From Bryobacterales bacterium (GTDB taxonomy: Bacteria > Acidobacteriota > Terriglobia > Bryobacterales > Bryobacteraceae), in the NCBI GenBank assembly GCA_003167255.1, contig PMTR01000124.1, positions 1-64,000 on the forward strand: a stretch of 64,000 bases of DNA. The letters are read 5' to 3'. Shown one piece after another: positions 50,136 through 59,566 of this stretch. The notes under the pieces are model-generated. The model did no database searches, was not told the DNA's origin, and was given only the letters and a program-made list of their open reading frames with translations. The first letter of the stretch is position 1. Every line of letters starts with the position of its first letter. The position numbers and the translations under genes were made by a program.

Positions 50136-53078
50136 GTGTTGCTCCGAATGCTCTTCGCCGCCTTGTTAGCTGCGGCCTCATCCCGGGGGGCATCCTACTA
50201 CACCCTCCGCCTGGACGACCCCAAGGCCGTCTACCTCACCCCTGACACCTTCCCCGTCCGCGGCGACGGTCTCGCCGACGATACCGCGGCCCTGCAGCAG
50301 GCCATTGATAAGGTTCAGGAAACCACCAGCCAGGGAATCGTCTTCGTTCCCCAAGGCCGCTACCGCCTGACGAAGACCGTCAACATCTGGCCCGGCATCC
50401 GCGTGATCGGCTATGGAGCTGCCCGCCCCGTCTTCCTCTTGGGCGAAAGCACTCCCGGCTACCAGGACAAGGACAATGAGCGCTACATGATCTTCTTTGC
50501 CGGTAGCCGGCCCGGCGCGGGACGCGGGGGTGGCGGTGGCCGGGGAGCCGCCGCCGGGAGAGGCGCCGCCGGCGGTCAACCCCCCGATGCCAGCCCCGGC
50601 ACCTTCTACTCCGCCATCAGCAACATCGATCTCGAGATCCGGGACGGCAATCCCGGCGCCGTCGGCGTCCGTGCCCGCTACGCCCAACACTGCTTCATGG
50701 CGCACATGGACTTCCGCATTGGCTCCGGCCTCGCCGGCATTCACGAAGCCGGCAACGTGGGCGAGGACCTTCATTTCTATGGCGGCCAGTACGCCATCTG
50801 GACCCGCAGACCCTCACCGGGCTGGCAGTACACGGTGGTCGACTCCACCTTCGAGGGCCAACGGGAAGCGGCCATCCGCGAACGCGAAGCCGGCCTCACG
50901 CTCATCCGCCCGCACTTCCGCAACGTCCCCACTGCCATCTCCATCGACGCCGGCGCCCCCGACGAGCTCTGGGTGAAGAACGGCCGTATGGAAGACATCA
51001 CTGGCCCAGCCGTCATCGTCAGCCTGGAAAACAACGCGCGGACCGAGATCAACCTCGAGAACGTGGTCTGCCGGGGTGTTCCCGTATTTGCCGCCTTCCG
51101 CGAGAGCGGAAAGAAGGTCGCCGCCCCAGCCGGCATCTACGAGGTGAAGGTCTTCTCGCACGGCCTGAACTACACCGATATCGGCGGCGTCCCCGCCACG
51201 CGCGACGTCTTCGAAGCCAGCCCGCTCCCCGTCATGCCGGCCCCGGTTCAGTCCGACCTCCCCGACCTGCCGCCGCGCGACTCCTGGGTCAACATCCGCA
51301 CGCTGGGCGCCATGGGCGATGGCGCGACTGACGACACCGCCGTCTTCAAGAAGGCTATCGCGGGAAATCGCGCCATCTACCTGCCCAGCGGCAAGTACGT
51401 GGTCAGCGATACCATCGCGCTCAAGCCCGACACCGTCCTCATCGGACTCCACCCGAGCACCACCCAGATCGACCTGCTCGACTCGACCCCCGCATTTCAG
51501 GGCACGGGCTCTCCGAAGCCGCTGGTCGAGGCGCCTAAAGGCGGCGCCAACATCCTGATCGGCATCGGACTCTACACCAACGGAATCAATCCGCGTGCCG
51601 TGGCGGCCAAATGGATGGCCGGCACGGATTCCATGATGAACGACGTGCGCTTCCTCGGCGGCCACGGAACCAACAGACTCGACGGCACTCGCGAGAACCC
51701 CTACAACAACACCCACACCGCCGATCCCGACCTCAATCGACGCTGGGACAGCCAGTACCCCAGCCTGTGGGTGACCGCCGGCGGCGGCGGGACCTTCTTC
51801 GACATCTGGACACCCAGCACCTTCGCGCAGGCCGGCATGCAGGTCTCCGACACGTCCACCGAGGGACGCGTCTACCAGATGTCCAGCGAACATCACGTGC
51901 GCTATGAGGTGCAACTCCATAACGTCTCCAACTGGCAGATCTACGCGCTGCAGACCGAGGAGGAGCGCGGTGAAGGTGGTTTCGCGCTGCCGCTCGAAAT
52001 CGATGGATCGAGCAATATCACCCTGGCAAACTTCCACATTTATCGCGTGATCAGCACCTTTCAGCCGTTTCCGTGGGCCATCAAAGTTTCCAACTCCCGC
52101 AACATACGGCTGCGCAACATCCACTGCTACAGCAACAGCAAGGTGTCGTTCGACGCGGCGGTTTACGACCAGACCCACAGCGTGGAAATCCGCCAGCGCG
52201 AGTTCGCCTGGCTGACCATTTCCGGCGACGCGCCGCGGGCCCACCCGAAACCGGCTTCCCCGATCCTCGCCGCCGGCGCCAGGGTGGAGAAGCTGGCAGG
52301 TGGCTTCTACAACATTTCGGGAGGCGCCGCCGATCCCGCGGGCGATTTCTATTTCGTCGATGCGAGGTGGCAGAGGATCTATCGCTGGTCGGCCGCGACC
52401 CGCCAGATCTCCACCGTCCTCGATTCTCCGCTCGACCCCGTCAACCTCGCCTTTGACAAAGCGGGCAACCTGATGGTGGTCGGCTACTCCGGAAACGGAA
52501 CCGTCTACACCTTCAAGCCCGGCGCGCCCGAAAGCGAAATCCGCCTTCTGAAAGCCGAGCCCTTCACTCCCCGGCCCGGTATGACCCCGGTGCTGCCGGC
52601 CGGCGACTACCACCTGCAACCAGCCCAGCGGTCCTATCAATATGTTTCGCCCGACGGCTCAACCTTCATCTCAGCCGGCCAGGACTTTGTCAACGGCACG
52701 CTCAGTTGGGGCGTCAAGAGCAGCGACCTGCTGCGCGCCTTCGGATTGGCTCGCGCGGCGCCAGGCAAACCCTATTACCTCACTGACGAATCCGAGCTGA
52801 CCACCTGGTCCGTCAAGGTCGGGCCGGACGGCAACCTGACCGGCCAAGAGCTCTTCGCCGATCAGGGCGGCGAAAGCGTGGCGGTTGACGAGCGCGGCAA
52901 CGTCTACATCGCCGCCGGCCAGATCTACGTCTACGACCCGGCCGGCAAACTGATCGACACCATCGAGGTTCCCGAGCGTCCACTGCAATTGGTCTTCGGC
53001 GGAAAAGATGGACAGACCCTGTTCATTCCCGCGCGCACCTCACTCTACGCCGTCCGCATGCGCATCCGCGGCCGTTGA
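50136..53078 (+). CDS. Exported pectate-lyase-3/GH55-like beta-helix protein
   Basis: Signal peptide; RGDGLADDTAALQQAIDKVQ and MGDGATDDTAVFKKAIAGNRAIYLPSGKYVVSDTI; Gly/Arg-rich insert RPGAGRGGGGGRGAAAGRGAAGG. Confidence 0.8.
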   Translation: MLLRMLFAALLAAASSRGASYYTLRLDDPKAVYLTPDTFPVRGDGLADDTAALQQAIDKVQETTSQGIVFVPQGRYRLTKTVNIWPGIRVIGYGAARPVFLLGESTPGYQDKDNERYMIFFAGSRPGAGRGGGGGRGAAAGRGAAGGQPPDASPGTFYSAISNIDLEIRDGNPGAVGVRARYAQHCFMAHMDFRIGSGLAGIHEAGNVGEDLHFYGGQYAIWTRRPSPGWQYTVVDSTFEGQREAAIREREAGLTLIRPHFRNVPTAISIDAGAPDELWVKNGRMEDITGPAVIVSLENNARTEINLENVVCRGVPVFAAFRESGKKVAAPAGIYEVKVFSHGLNYTDIGGVPATRDVFEASPLPVMPAPVQSDLPDLPPRDSWVNIRTLGAMGDGATDDTAVFKKAIAGNRAIYLPSGKYVVSDTIALKPDTVLIGLHPSTTQIDLLDSTPAFQGTGSPKPLVEAPKGGANILIGIGLYTNGINPRAVAAKWMAGTDSMMNDVRFLGGHGTNRLDGTRENPYNNTHTADPDLNRRWDSQYPSLWVTAGGGGTFFDIWTPSTFAQAGMQVSDTSTEGRVYQMSSEHHVRYEVQLHNVSNWQIYALQTEEERGEGGFALPLEIDGSSNITLANFHIYRVISTFQPFPWAIKVSNSRNIRLRNIHCYSNSKVSFDAAVYDQTHSVEIRQREFAWLTISGDAPRAHPKPASPILAAGARVEKLAGGFYNISGGAADPAGDFYFVDARWQRIYRWSAATRQISTVLDSPLDPVNLAFDKAGNLMVVGYSGNGTVYTFKPGAPESEIRLLKAEPFTPRPGMTPVLPAGDYHLQPAQRSYQYVSPDGSTFISAGQDFVNGTLSWGVKSSDLLRAFGLARAAPGKPYYLTDESELTTWSVKVGPDGNLTGQELFADQGGESVAVDERGNVYIAAGQIYVYDPAGKLIDTIEVPERPLQLVFGGKDGQTLFIPARTSLYAVRMRIRGR

Positions 53079-53088
53079 GCCAATTTGG

Positions 53089-53166
53089 TGGGACAGGCGA
53101 TCGGTTTTTGTCGCCTGTCTTCCGCTGGCAGCGGCAGGCCACAAAAGGCGATGGCCTGCCCCACCT
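53089..53166. repeat. Nested hairpin intergenic element
   Basis: GGTGGGACAGGCGATcggtttttgtCGCCTGTC..GGCAGGCCacaaaaggcgatGGCCTGCCCCACC. Confidence 0.5.
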
Positions 53167-53344
53167 TCTTGCGCCCGAGACTTTCCGCTCAAAGGGGGCA
53201 ACCGTAATCGGTCACAATGCAGGCGATGACAAAGTCGAACGACATCTGCGTGGTCTCTGGCCAACGCTGATTACCTCGACAGCAAAACCGGCGGAGAAAG
53301 AAGACCGAGCCCGCATTGCCCACCCCGCAAGCCAAGCATGCGAT

Positions 53345-56300
53345 TCATTTGATGGGCAGGCGGGCATCGAGTGAATTCATCTCCGCCACTGTCAGAATCC
53401 GTCCTTTATACACCGCCAGGTATGCCATCTTCCCGTTCAGCGCGGTCATGCCGTCGAAGCTCGCATCTCCGATTCGGAAGGGCTGATTCGTCGCACTGGC
53501 GTAGGTCAGCGTTCCGACTCCATCGATGGCGGTAGGTTTCGCTAACTCGGTCCCGTTGACGTACACGTGAGCCACCGCAGCCGTTGCGACACTCCCATCC
53601 CAGGTCACCGCGAGTTGAGCCCACTGTCCCGCCGCAACCGCTCCGCCCGTCGAGATGACGCGCATGTCCTGGCCGGATTTCTCCACCGTGAGATGCAGCG
53701 CTCCGTTTTGGTCGAATCCAAACAGAAATCCATCGGCGGCATTCTGGTCATTCTTCTCGGCGATTCCAGCCGCGGTCAGGGCGTTGACGAAAACTTTGGC
53801 GACAATGGTGAACTGGCTCGTGGGCAGCTTGTCGAATATCAAATCGGTTCCGGCATTCAGATAGCTGTTCAGATAGCCGCCGCCGTTGAACGTGATCGAG
53901 GGATCGCTGGTGTTCCACGTCGGAATAGCGGCGCCGGCGAAGCTCGCCTGTTGGCCGTCCACAAGGTTCTGGTCCGTGGAGCCTTTCCCCTCGTTCATCA
54001 GGAACAGACCCGCCAGGTTGGTGGAAAGCGGGTTGCTCGAATCGAGTACCGATCCAACCGGGCGGGACGGCACACCAGCCACGCCGCCTCCCGTGCCGGA
54101 TTTGCACTTTCCGGCGCTGCCGGCGTTGAAGATGGAAAGGATCTCCGCCGCGCTCAACGCGCGATTGTAAATCGCTGCCTCATCGATCAGACCGTTGAAG
54201 GGCCGAGGGAGGAAAGAATCTTCGCGTCCGATGAAGACGTTGTGGTTGGTCGCCTGAATCGCACCGGTGGAAGTTGCCGAAGACACCGCTTGGCCGTTGA
54301 CATACAACACGTATTGGCCGCTGGCCGCGTCAAACGTCATAGCCACGTGCGTCCACGCGTTGAGGGGGATGATGCCCCCTTGCGGGTGCGGTTCCCGTCC
54401 TCCCGATTGGTGGATCGCACTGAAGAGATTGAGGCCGCCGGAGCCCGGAACCAGCCACAAGCCATACGCGTCGGAGTCCGCGACGTCGGCGAAGCTCTGC
54501 GCCCACTTGGTGACAATCGCCGCCAGATTCGTTCCCGTAGGCGCAGTGCGCGGATTGATCCACGTCTCGATGGTAATGGCGGAGGTGATCTGGAGATTAG
54601 CGGGATTGCCGGCGGAAACATAGCCGGTGCTGCCGTCAAACTGAAACGCCTGGCCAACCTCGCCGGCAGCGAACGTGGTGCCGCCTTGGATCGTCCCGTT
54701 GTTCGCGCCAGCCGAGTCGTTGGCATTTCCGTCGCCCCTCCACCAACTCACCTGGTTAGCCGGCGGCGTAAAACAGACGGCTACCGGCGTAACGCCGGTT
54801 CCCGTCAGCGCGACGTTCAACTTGCCGCGGGTGGGGTCGGGATCGTTGCTGGTGATGGTCAGCGTGCCTGTTTGCGCCACCGCCGCCACAGGCGCAAAAC
54901 GCACGCTCAGGGGCAGCCCCGCTGCGGGAACAGTGACCGGCAAAGTTGGCGGGGAGACGAGAGAGAATAACGAATTGGTGATATTGAAAGCGGTCAGCGA
55001 TAAGGTTCCTCCGCCTGTGTTGCTGACCGTGAGCGTGATCGCCTTGTTCGCGTTCGTGTTCACGCTGCCAAAATCCAGAGTGGTGGGGGAAACCGAGATG
55101 ACCGGCGTCGCCGCGCCCGTACCTGTGCCGCTGAGGTTGACGGTCAGCGACGGCGTGGCGGGATCGGTGCTGGCAAACGTGAGCGTGCCGCTTTGCGCTC
55201 CGGCCGCCGTGGGAGAAAAGCGGATGGTGACGTACTGGTACGAGCCGAAGCCCACGTCGAACGCGGGCAAGGTAGTCACCAGGAACGGCGGCGAGGTAAT
55301 CACCATGGCGAAGCGCGGATTCGAACCGGTGACGCTATTCACCGTGAGCACCTTGTTGCCACTGTTGTTGACGGTCAATACGATATCCTTCGTCTGTCCG
55401 GCGGGCACGCTGAGGAAATCGGCACTCGGGGGCGAAACCGAAATGATGGGCGCAACGGCGGCAACTCCGGCGCCACTCAGTACAATCGAAGCCGGCGAGT
55501 TGGCATCGTTACTCACCAGCGTAAGCGTCCCGTTGGATGCCGTCGCGGAGGCGGGTGTATAGCGCACGGTAACGGTCTGCGGCGGTCCTCCGGGCGGCAC
55601 GCTGAACGACGCCGCGGTGGTCCGGCTGAAACCGGCGCCGGTCACCGTTACGGAACTCACTGACAGCGCGGCGCTGCCGGTATTCGAGACAGTCACCGAT
55701 AGCTCCTTGAACTGCCCTACGGTCACGTTTCCAAAAGGTAACGAGCTAGCGGATAGACCAAGCTTCGGAAGGGCGGTTGTGTTGCCTTGAACCGCAAGAT
55801 TCACCACTGGAGTGGAATCGCCCGGGAACTGGATCACCAGCGGCAAACTGCCCGAAGGCAGGGTCGCCGGAAGCTGAATGTTTAACTGCACCAGTCCGAC
55901 ATATGTGGGGGTTAAGCCCGCGAAGAGAACTCCGGCCGGCGCTCCGGCAACCGTGACGGTGGGCGTATCCACAGCCATTGCGTACTGCGGCGCGGGCGCG
56001 CCCACGTCGGTGCCAGGAGCGTTGGTCAACTTGCCAATCCCGGTGGCGTACACTACCAAAACCTCATTGGGCGTTGCCGGATTGGAGGGCGTCACGAGTT
56101 GGTTGGAGGCGCCATGGACAATGATGGGATCGATCGCCGTGGCGGTCCGCGCGTAGGTGAATACGCCCACACCGTAGTCCGCTATCGGAACCACTACCGC
56201 GGGAGACGCCACCCCGTTGACGGTCACCACCACTGAGGCGAAGGAGCCGGGCGGAACGTCGGCCGGCGTCTGGAAGTCCATCTGAGTTGCGTTTACGAAA

Positions 56301-59300
56301 AAGATCGGTGCTGGAATACCGTTCACCGCAACGCTCACACCGGCAACCGAAAACGGGAACGGCGCGGAAGGCGCCTGAGCCGCAGTAGAGCCGGGCAGGA
56401 GATTTGAGCCAAAGAGCACCGCCAGCCCTCCGCGCGCCAGCTTCGGAGTATAGCTGGCCGCATTTCCTACGCTACCCGAGGTGATTTGGGGCGAAGTGGC
56501 GCTGGCGCTCGCGCCGGTGCCGCGAATGGCAACGGGGAAGGACGCATGGGTTGGGTCGTTACTGGAAATCGTGATGGTGGCGGTCCGCAAGCCCGTCGAG
56601 CTGGGCGAGAATCGAAGAATCACATCCTGGCCCGCTTGCGAAGAGACGGTTAACGGCGTGGATGGGCCCGCCACTGTGAACTGGGGATCGGAGCTGCGGA
56701 ACGACGTCACATTCAAGTCAGCGGAACCGCCGTTGGTGAGGGAAAGAACCGCCTCTCCTGTCTGCCCCATGGGAACGGTGCCGAAATCGAGCGGCGCCTG
56801 CCCGGCAAAGATGCTGGTCTGGGGAGTGGTGGACACTTGCGCAGACAACGGCACGGTGAACACCGGGGTCACCGGATCGTTGCTCCTGATGGTCAGCGTG
56901 CCGCTTTGATTGCCGGAAGCAGGCGCCAGGAGGTTGACCGTCACGGTGAACTGCCTCCCCACCAATATGGGATACGGGGGCGTCTGCGAAGTTACGGTGA
57001 ACGCGGGATTATCGACGCTGATGCCACTGATGGTCAAGGGGCCGCTTCCGGAGCTGGTGATTCCGATGCTCCCGGTCGCACTCTGGCCAAGAAGGATGTT
57101 GCCGAAATCCAGGGTGGGCGCGGCCGCACCGATCTTGGGCGTCTGCGTGACCGTAAGCGGGCCGACGGTGGCTGTGCCGGAGTTGAGGCCGGTCGCGGCG
57201 ATCACCCGGAAAAACACCTGCGCGCCGCCCATGATCTGGGAAGTGTCGAATGCATACTGTTTGTCGGTGATGTCCGTTGCCATGGGCAGCCAGGTATTGC
57301 CGCCGTCGGCGGAATACAGCACGGCAAACACCACGTCCGGCGCCGCTCCACTAACCGACCAGGTGATGGTGTTGCTGCCTTGCCACCGGTCGCCGCTCTT
57401 CGGCGAAAGGATGGTGACCACCGGATCCTGCGCCGCCGTGGCCGAGGTCAAAAGAGCGCCGCCACGGACCAAGGAGAGTTTCGTGGTTCCCGCCGGCCAG
57501 GGCGCGACGACTGTGAAGAACTGCTGATCGAGACCGGCAATCCCGGTGGCCGACACATCCAGATTGAAACAATACTGGCCCAGCAGGCCGCCCGCATTGC
57601 TGAATTGCAGGCAGTGATTACCCCCCGGTTGAGACGGGGGTTGCGAATGCGCCGTGGTGACGTGGTAGACCGGATCGAACTGGGCTCCCGAGCTATCCCT
57701 CTGAACCGTGCCGCTGACCACCACGTATTCGCTGGTACCGGCAGCCTGAGGCACAGCATGTTCGATCCTGGCTGGCTGCGCGACAGGGGCCTTTTGAAAA
57801 AGGGTTTGGTAATCCGCTGGCGTTATCCAACGGCCGGGAGCGGGATCCATGAGATTGGGTGTATCGGTTGGTACGATGCCGTTGTCAAAGTACCGTGAAA
57901 CGCCAGGAATACCGCTGCTGGAATCCCAACCAACTTCACCCACGTCGCCTACGTGGTCGGTGAGGCCGAACTGATGGCCCAGGCGATGGGCGAGACGAAA
58001 AATGTCGTCGGCTATGCCGAAACGTGGTTGCCAGGAGATCTGGGATGGCGTTCCATGGAAAGCCAGTTTCTCGTACCATGCAATGTCTCCGCCAGCTCGA
58101 TAAATAGGGCCAGTCCAGGCTGCGAGATGATCCATACGGGGTATGAGGGACAGATCATATATGTTGAATACGACAAAGATTTTGTAGAGAAGCCTCGACA
58201 ACTTGAAATCGAAGTAAGGATAGTCGAAAGGGATCTGATTCGGGCCGACAACTGCGGAAAAAACCGGTGGCGCCGGGACCGGGATCTCGTAGAATCGCAT
58301 GACACCGTCCGGAAACGGAAAGGCCGCCCCCGCTATATCGTCGAATATCAGAGCGCTCTTGGGGCAGCTCTGTCCGAGATCCACACATAGAGGCAGAAGA
58401 CCGACATAAAACTCCGCAGGAGCGCTTGCGTTTGTGTAAAACTGTACGTCCTTCTCCGTGTGGGCAGTGTATGGACTGGGTCCGGTGCCAATCGGCACGT
58501 AGTCATGCGCATCGATCGATAGGTGAAATGAGCCGGCTGGTGGGTTTCGCAACTCAAAGTTCAGCGAACTGTACCAGCCATCACGGGGGAATACTGTGGG
58601 CCCGGCATGGGTAGTTTCAAAATCGTCATACCCATTAAGAGTGCCGCTTATCGCGCCAGCGCTTTCGCCATCGGTAGTCACGAAGAATACGCGGACGAGA
58701 ACGGACTTTCCCGCGATTAGGGGCACTGCTGTGTTGTCGGCGTCAGTCTGAATGGACTGCACAACCTCAACGTGATCGATTTTGAGTGGTGACAGTGTTG
58801 ACGGGGTAAAGCTCCATTCGAAGTTCGCGACGACCCCAAAGGTATCGCCGAAGCTGGCCGGGAGTTGACCCTGAATCGCCACCGCCAGGGAGACGGTGGA
58901 CGGACCCCCGTCGATCATATTCGTGACGCCGCCGCACGTAGTACTGGGAGGAGCGTTATTGGCGTTTATGCTGCAACCGACGAACCCATGCCCAGGAGTA
59001 TTGGTGTCATAATACACGCTGATAAGACCGTTGGTGATTCCGGTAAATTTCTGGTTCACGGTGAACTGCGCGGGGGGAGAAACGACGTCATTCCCATTCG
59101 CCGGCGCGCCGATAGTGGTAATGGTGGATGGAGCGGTAATCGAAACCGTGGCGGAGCCGGGCCTGTTTACGTCGGTGGACGTAACTGTGATGGAGCCGGC
59201 CGCCGTGGTTACAGCGATATGGTAGAGCGCGAGCGTGGCCGCATCAGTACCAACCACGGGGTTGAGCGGCGTAAGCGGAATCGTGCTTTGCGCCCACGCG

Positions 59301-59437
59301 AACGGCGCAAGAAGCCGCGCGATAAGGACGAGCCCAGCAACGTTCCGACTCCCAAGGGCTTTCCCGATTGTGATCAATCCCCGTCCAGCGGTCTCCATCC
59401 GACGCAACAAATTCATCGATGGCCATCGGCTCATCAT
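53345..59437 (-). CDS. Giant exported protein: ASH/Ig-like repeats, internal TIGR03437-like segment, two LamG-like domains, degenerate metzincin motif
   Basis: MMSRWPSM.. signal; RLAHRLGHQFGLTDH; VSWWRGDGNANDSAGANNGTIQGGTTFAAGEVGQAFQFDGSTGYVSAG (LamG). Confidence 0.85.
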   Translation of the reverse strand: MMSRWPSMNLLRRMETAGRGLITIGKALGSRNVAGLVLIARLLAPFAWAQSTIPLTPLNPVVGTDAATLALYHIAVTTAAGSITVTSTDVNRPGSATVSITAPSTITTIGAPANGNDVVSPPAQFTVNQKFTGITNGLISVYYDTNTPGHGFVGCSINANNAPPSTTCGGVTNMIDGGPSTVSLAVAIQGQLPASFGDTFGVVANFEWSFTPSTLSPLKIDHVEVVQSIQTDADNTAVPLIAGKSVLVRVFFVTTDGESAGAISGTLNGYDDFETTHAGPTVFPRDGWYSSLNFELRNPPAGSFHLSIDAHDYVPIGTGPSPYTAHTEKDVQFYTNASAPAEFYVGLLPLCVDLGQSCPKSALIFDDIAGAAFPFPDGVMRFYEIPVPAPPVFSAVVGPNQIPFDYPYFDFKLSRLLYKIFVVFNIYDLSLIPRMDHLAAWTGPIYRAGGDIAWYEKLAFHGTPSQISWQPRFGIADDIFRLAHRLGHQFGLTDHVGDVGEVGWDSSSGIPGVSRYFDNGIVPTDTPNLMDPAPGRWITPADYQTLFQKAPVAQPARIEHAVPQAAGTSEYVVVSGTVQRDSSGAQFDPVYHVTTAHSQPPSQPGGNHCLQFSNAGGLLGQYCFNLDVSATGIAGLDQQFFTVVAPWPAGTTKLSLVRGGALLTSATAAQDPVVTILSPKSGDRWQGSNTITWSVSGAAPDVVFAVLYSADGGNTWLPMATDITDKQYAFDTSQIMGGAQVFFRVIAATGLNSGTATVGPLTVTQTPKIGAAAPTLDFGNILLGQSATGSIGITSSGSGPLTISGISVDNPAFTVTSQTPPYPILVGRQFTVTVNLLAPASGNQSGTLTIRSNDPVTPVFTVPLSAQVSTTPQTSIFAGQAPLDFGTVPMGQTGEAVLSLTNGGSADLNVTSFRSSDPQFTVAGPSTPLTVSSQAGQDVILRFSPSSTGLRTATITISSNDPTHASFPVAIRGTGASASATSPQITSGSVGNAASYTPKLARGGLAVLFGSNLLPGSTAAQAPSAPFPFSVAGVSVAVNGIPAPIFFVNATQMDFQTPADVPPGSFASVVVTVNGVASPAVVVPIADYGVGVFTYARTATAIDPIIVHGASNQLVTPSNPATPNEVLVVYATGIGKLTNAPGTDVGAPAPQYAMAVDTPTVTVAGAPAGVLFAGLTPTYVGLVQLNIQLPATLPSGSLPLVIQFPGDSTPVVNLAVQGNTTALPKLGLSASSLPFGNVTVGQFKELSVTVSNTGSAALSVSSVTVTGAGFSRTTAASFSVPPGGPPQTVTVRYTPASATASNGTLTLVSNDANSPASIVLSGAGVAAVAPIISVSPPSADFLSVPAGQTKDIVLTVNNSGNKVLTVNSVTGSNPRFAMVITSPPFLVTTLPAFDVGFGSYQYVTIRFSPTAAGAQSGTLTFASTDPATPSLTVNLSGTGTGAATPVISVSPTTLDFGSVNTNANKAITLTVSNTGGGTLSLTAFNITNSLFSLVSPPTLPVTVPAAGLPLSVRFAPVAAVAQTGTLTITSNDPDPTRGKLNVALTGTGVTPVAVCFTPPANQVSWWRGDGNANDSAGANNGTIQGGTTFAAGEVGQAFQFDGSTGYVSAGNPANLQITSAITIETWINPRTAPTGTNLAAIVTKWAQSFADVADSDAYGLWLVPGSGGLNLFSAIHQSGGREPHPQGGIIPLNAWTHVAMTFDAASGQYVLYVNGQAVSSATSTGAIQATNHNVFIGREDSFLPRPFNGLIDEAAIYNRALSAAEILSIFNAGSAGKCKSGTGGGVAGVPSRPVGSVLDSSNPLSTNLAGLFLMNEGKGSTDQNLVDGQQASFAGAAIPTWNTSDPSITFNGGGYLNSYLNAGTDLIFDKLPTSQFTIVAKVFVNALTAAGIAEKNDQNAADGFLFGFDQNGALHLTVEKSGQDMRVISTGGAVAAGQWAQLAVTWDGSVATAAVAHVYVNGTELAKPTAIDGVGTLTYASATNQPFRIGDASFDGMTALNGKMAYLAVYKGRILTVAEMNSLDARLPIK

Positions 59438-59566
59438 TAGGTTTCCCTCCGTCCCAGCCTTCACGCACCCAGGCGCAGCAGAGTCAGTCTGAACGGGTTG
59501 TAGGAAGAAGTCCTGACTGGGACCTGAGATTTTTCTGAAACCATTGAAAATGGAGGATATTTAGCT

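Noticed and set aside
50814-52640. 608-aa minus-strand ORF opposite the pectate-lyase-like gene
   Set aside because: Shadow ORF; composition mirrors the plus-strand coding frame.
56837-57898. 353-aa plus-strand ORF inside the second giant gene
   Set aside because: Antisense to a long continuous exported protein with clear repeats.
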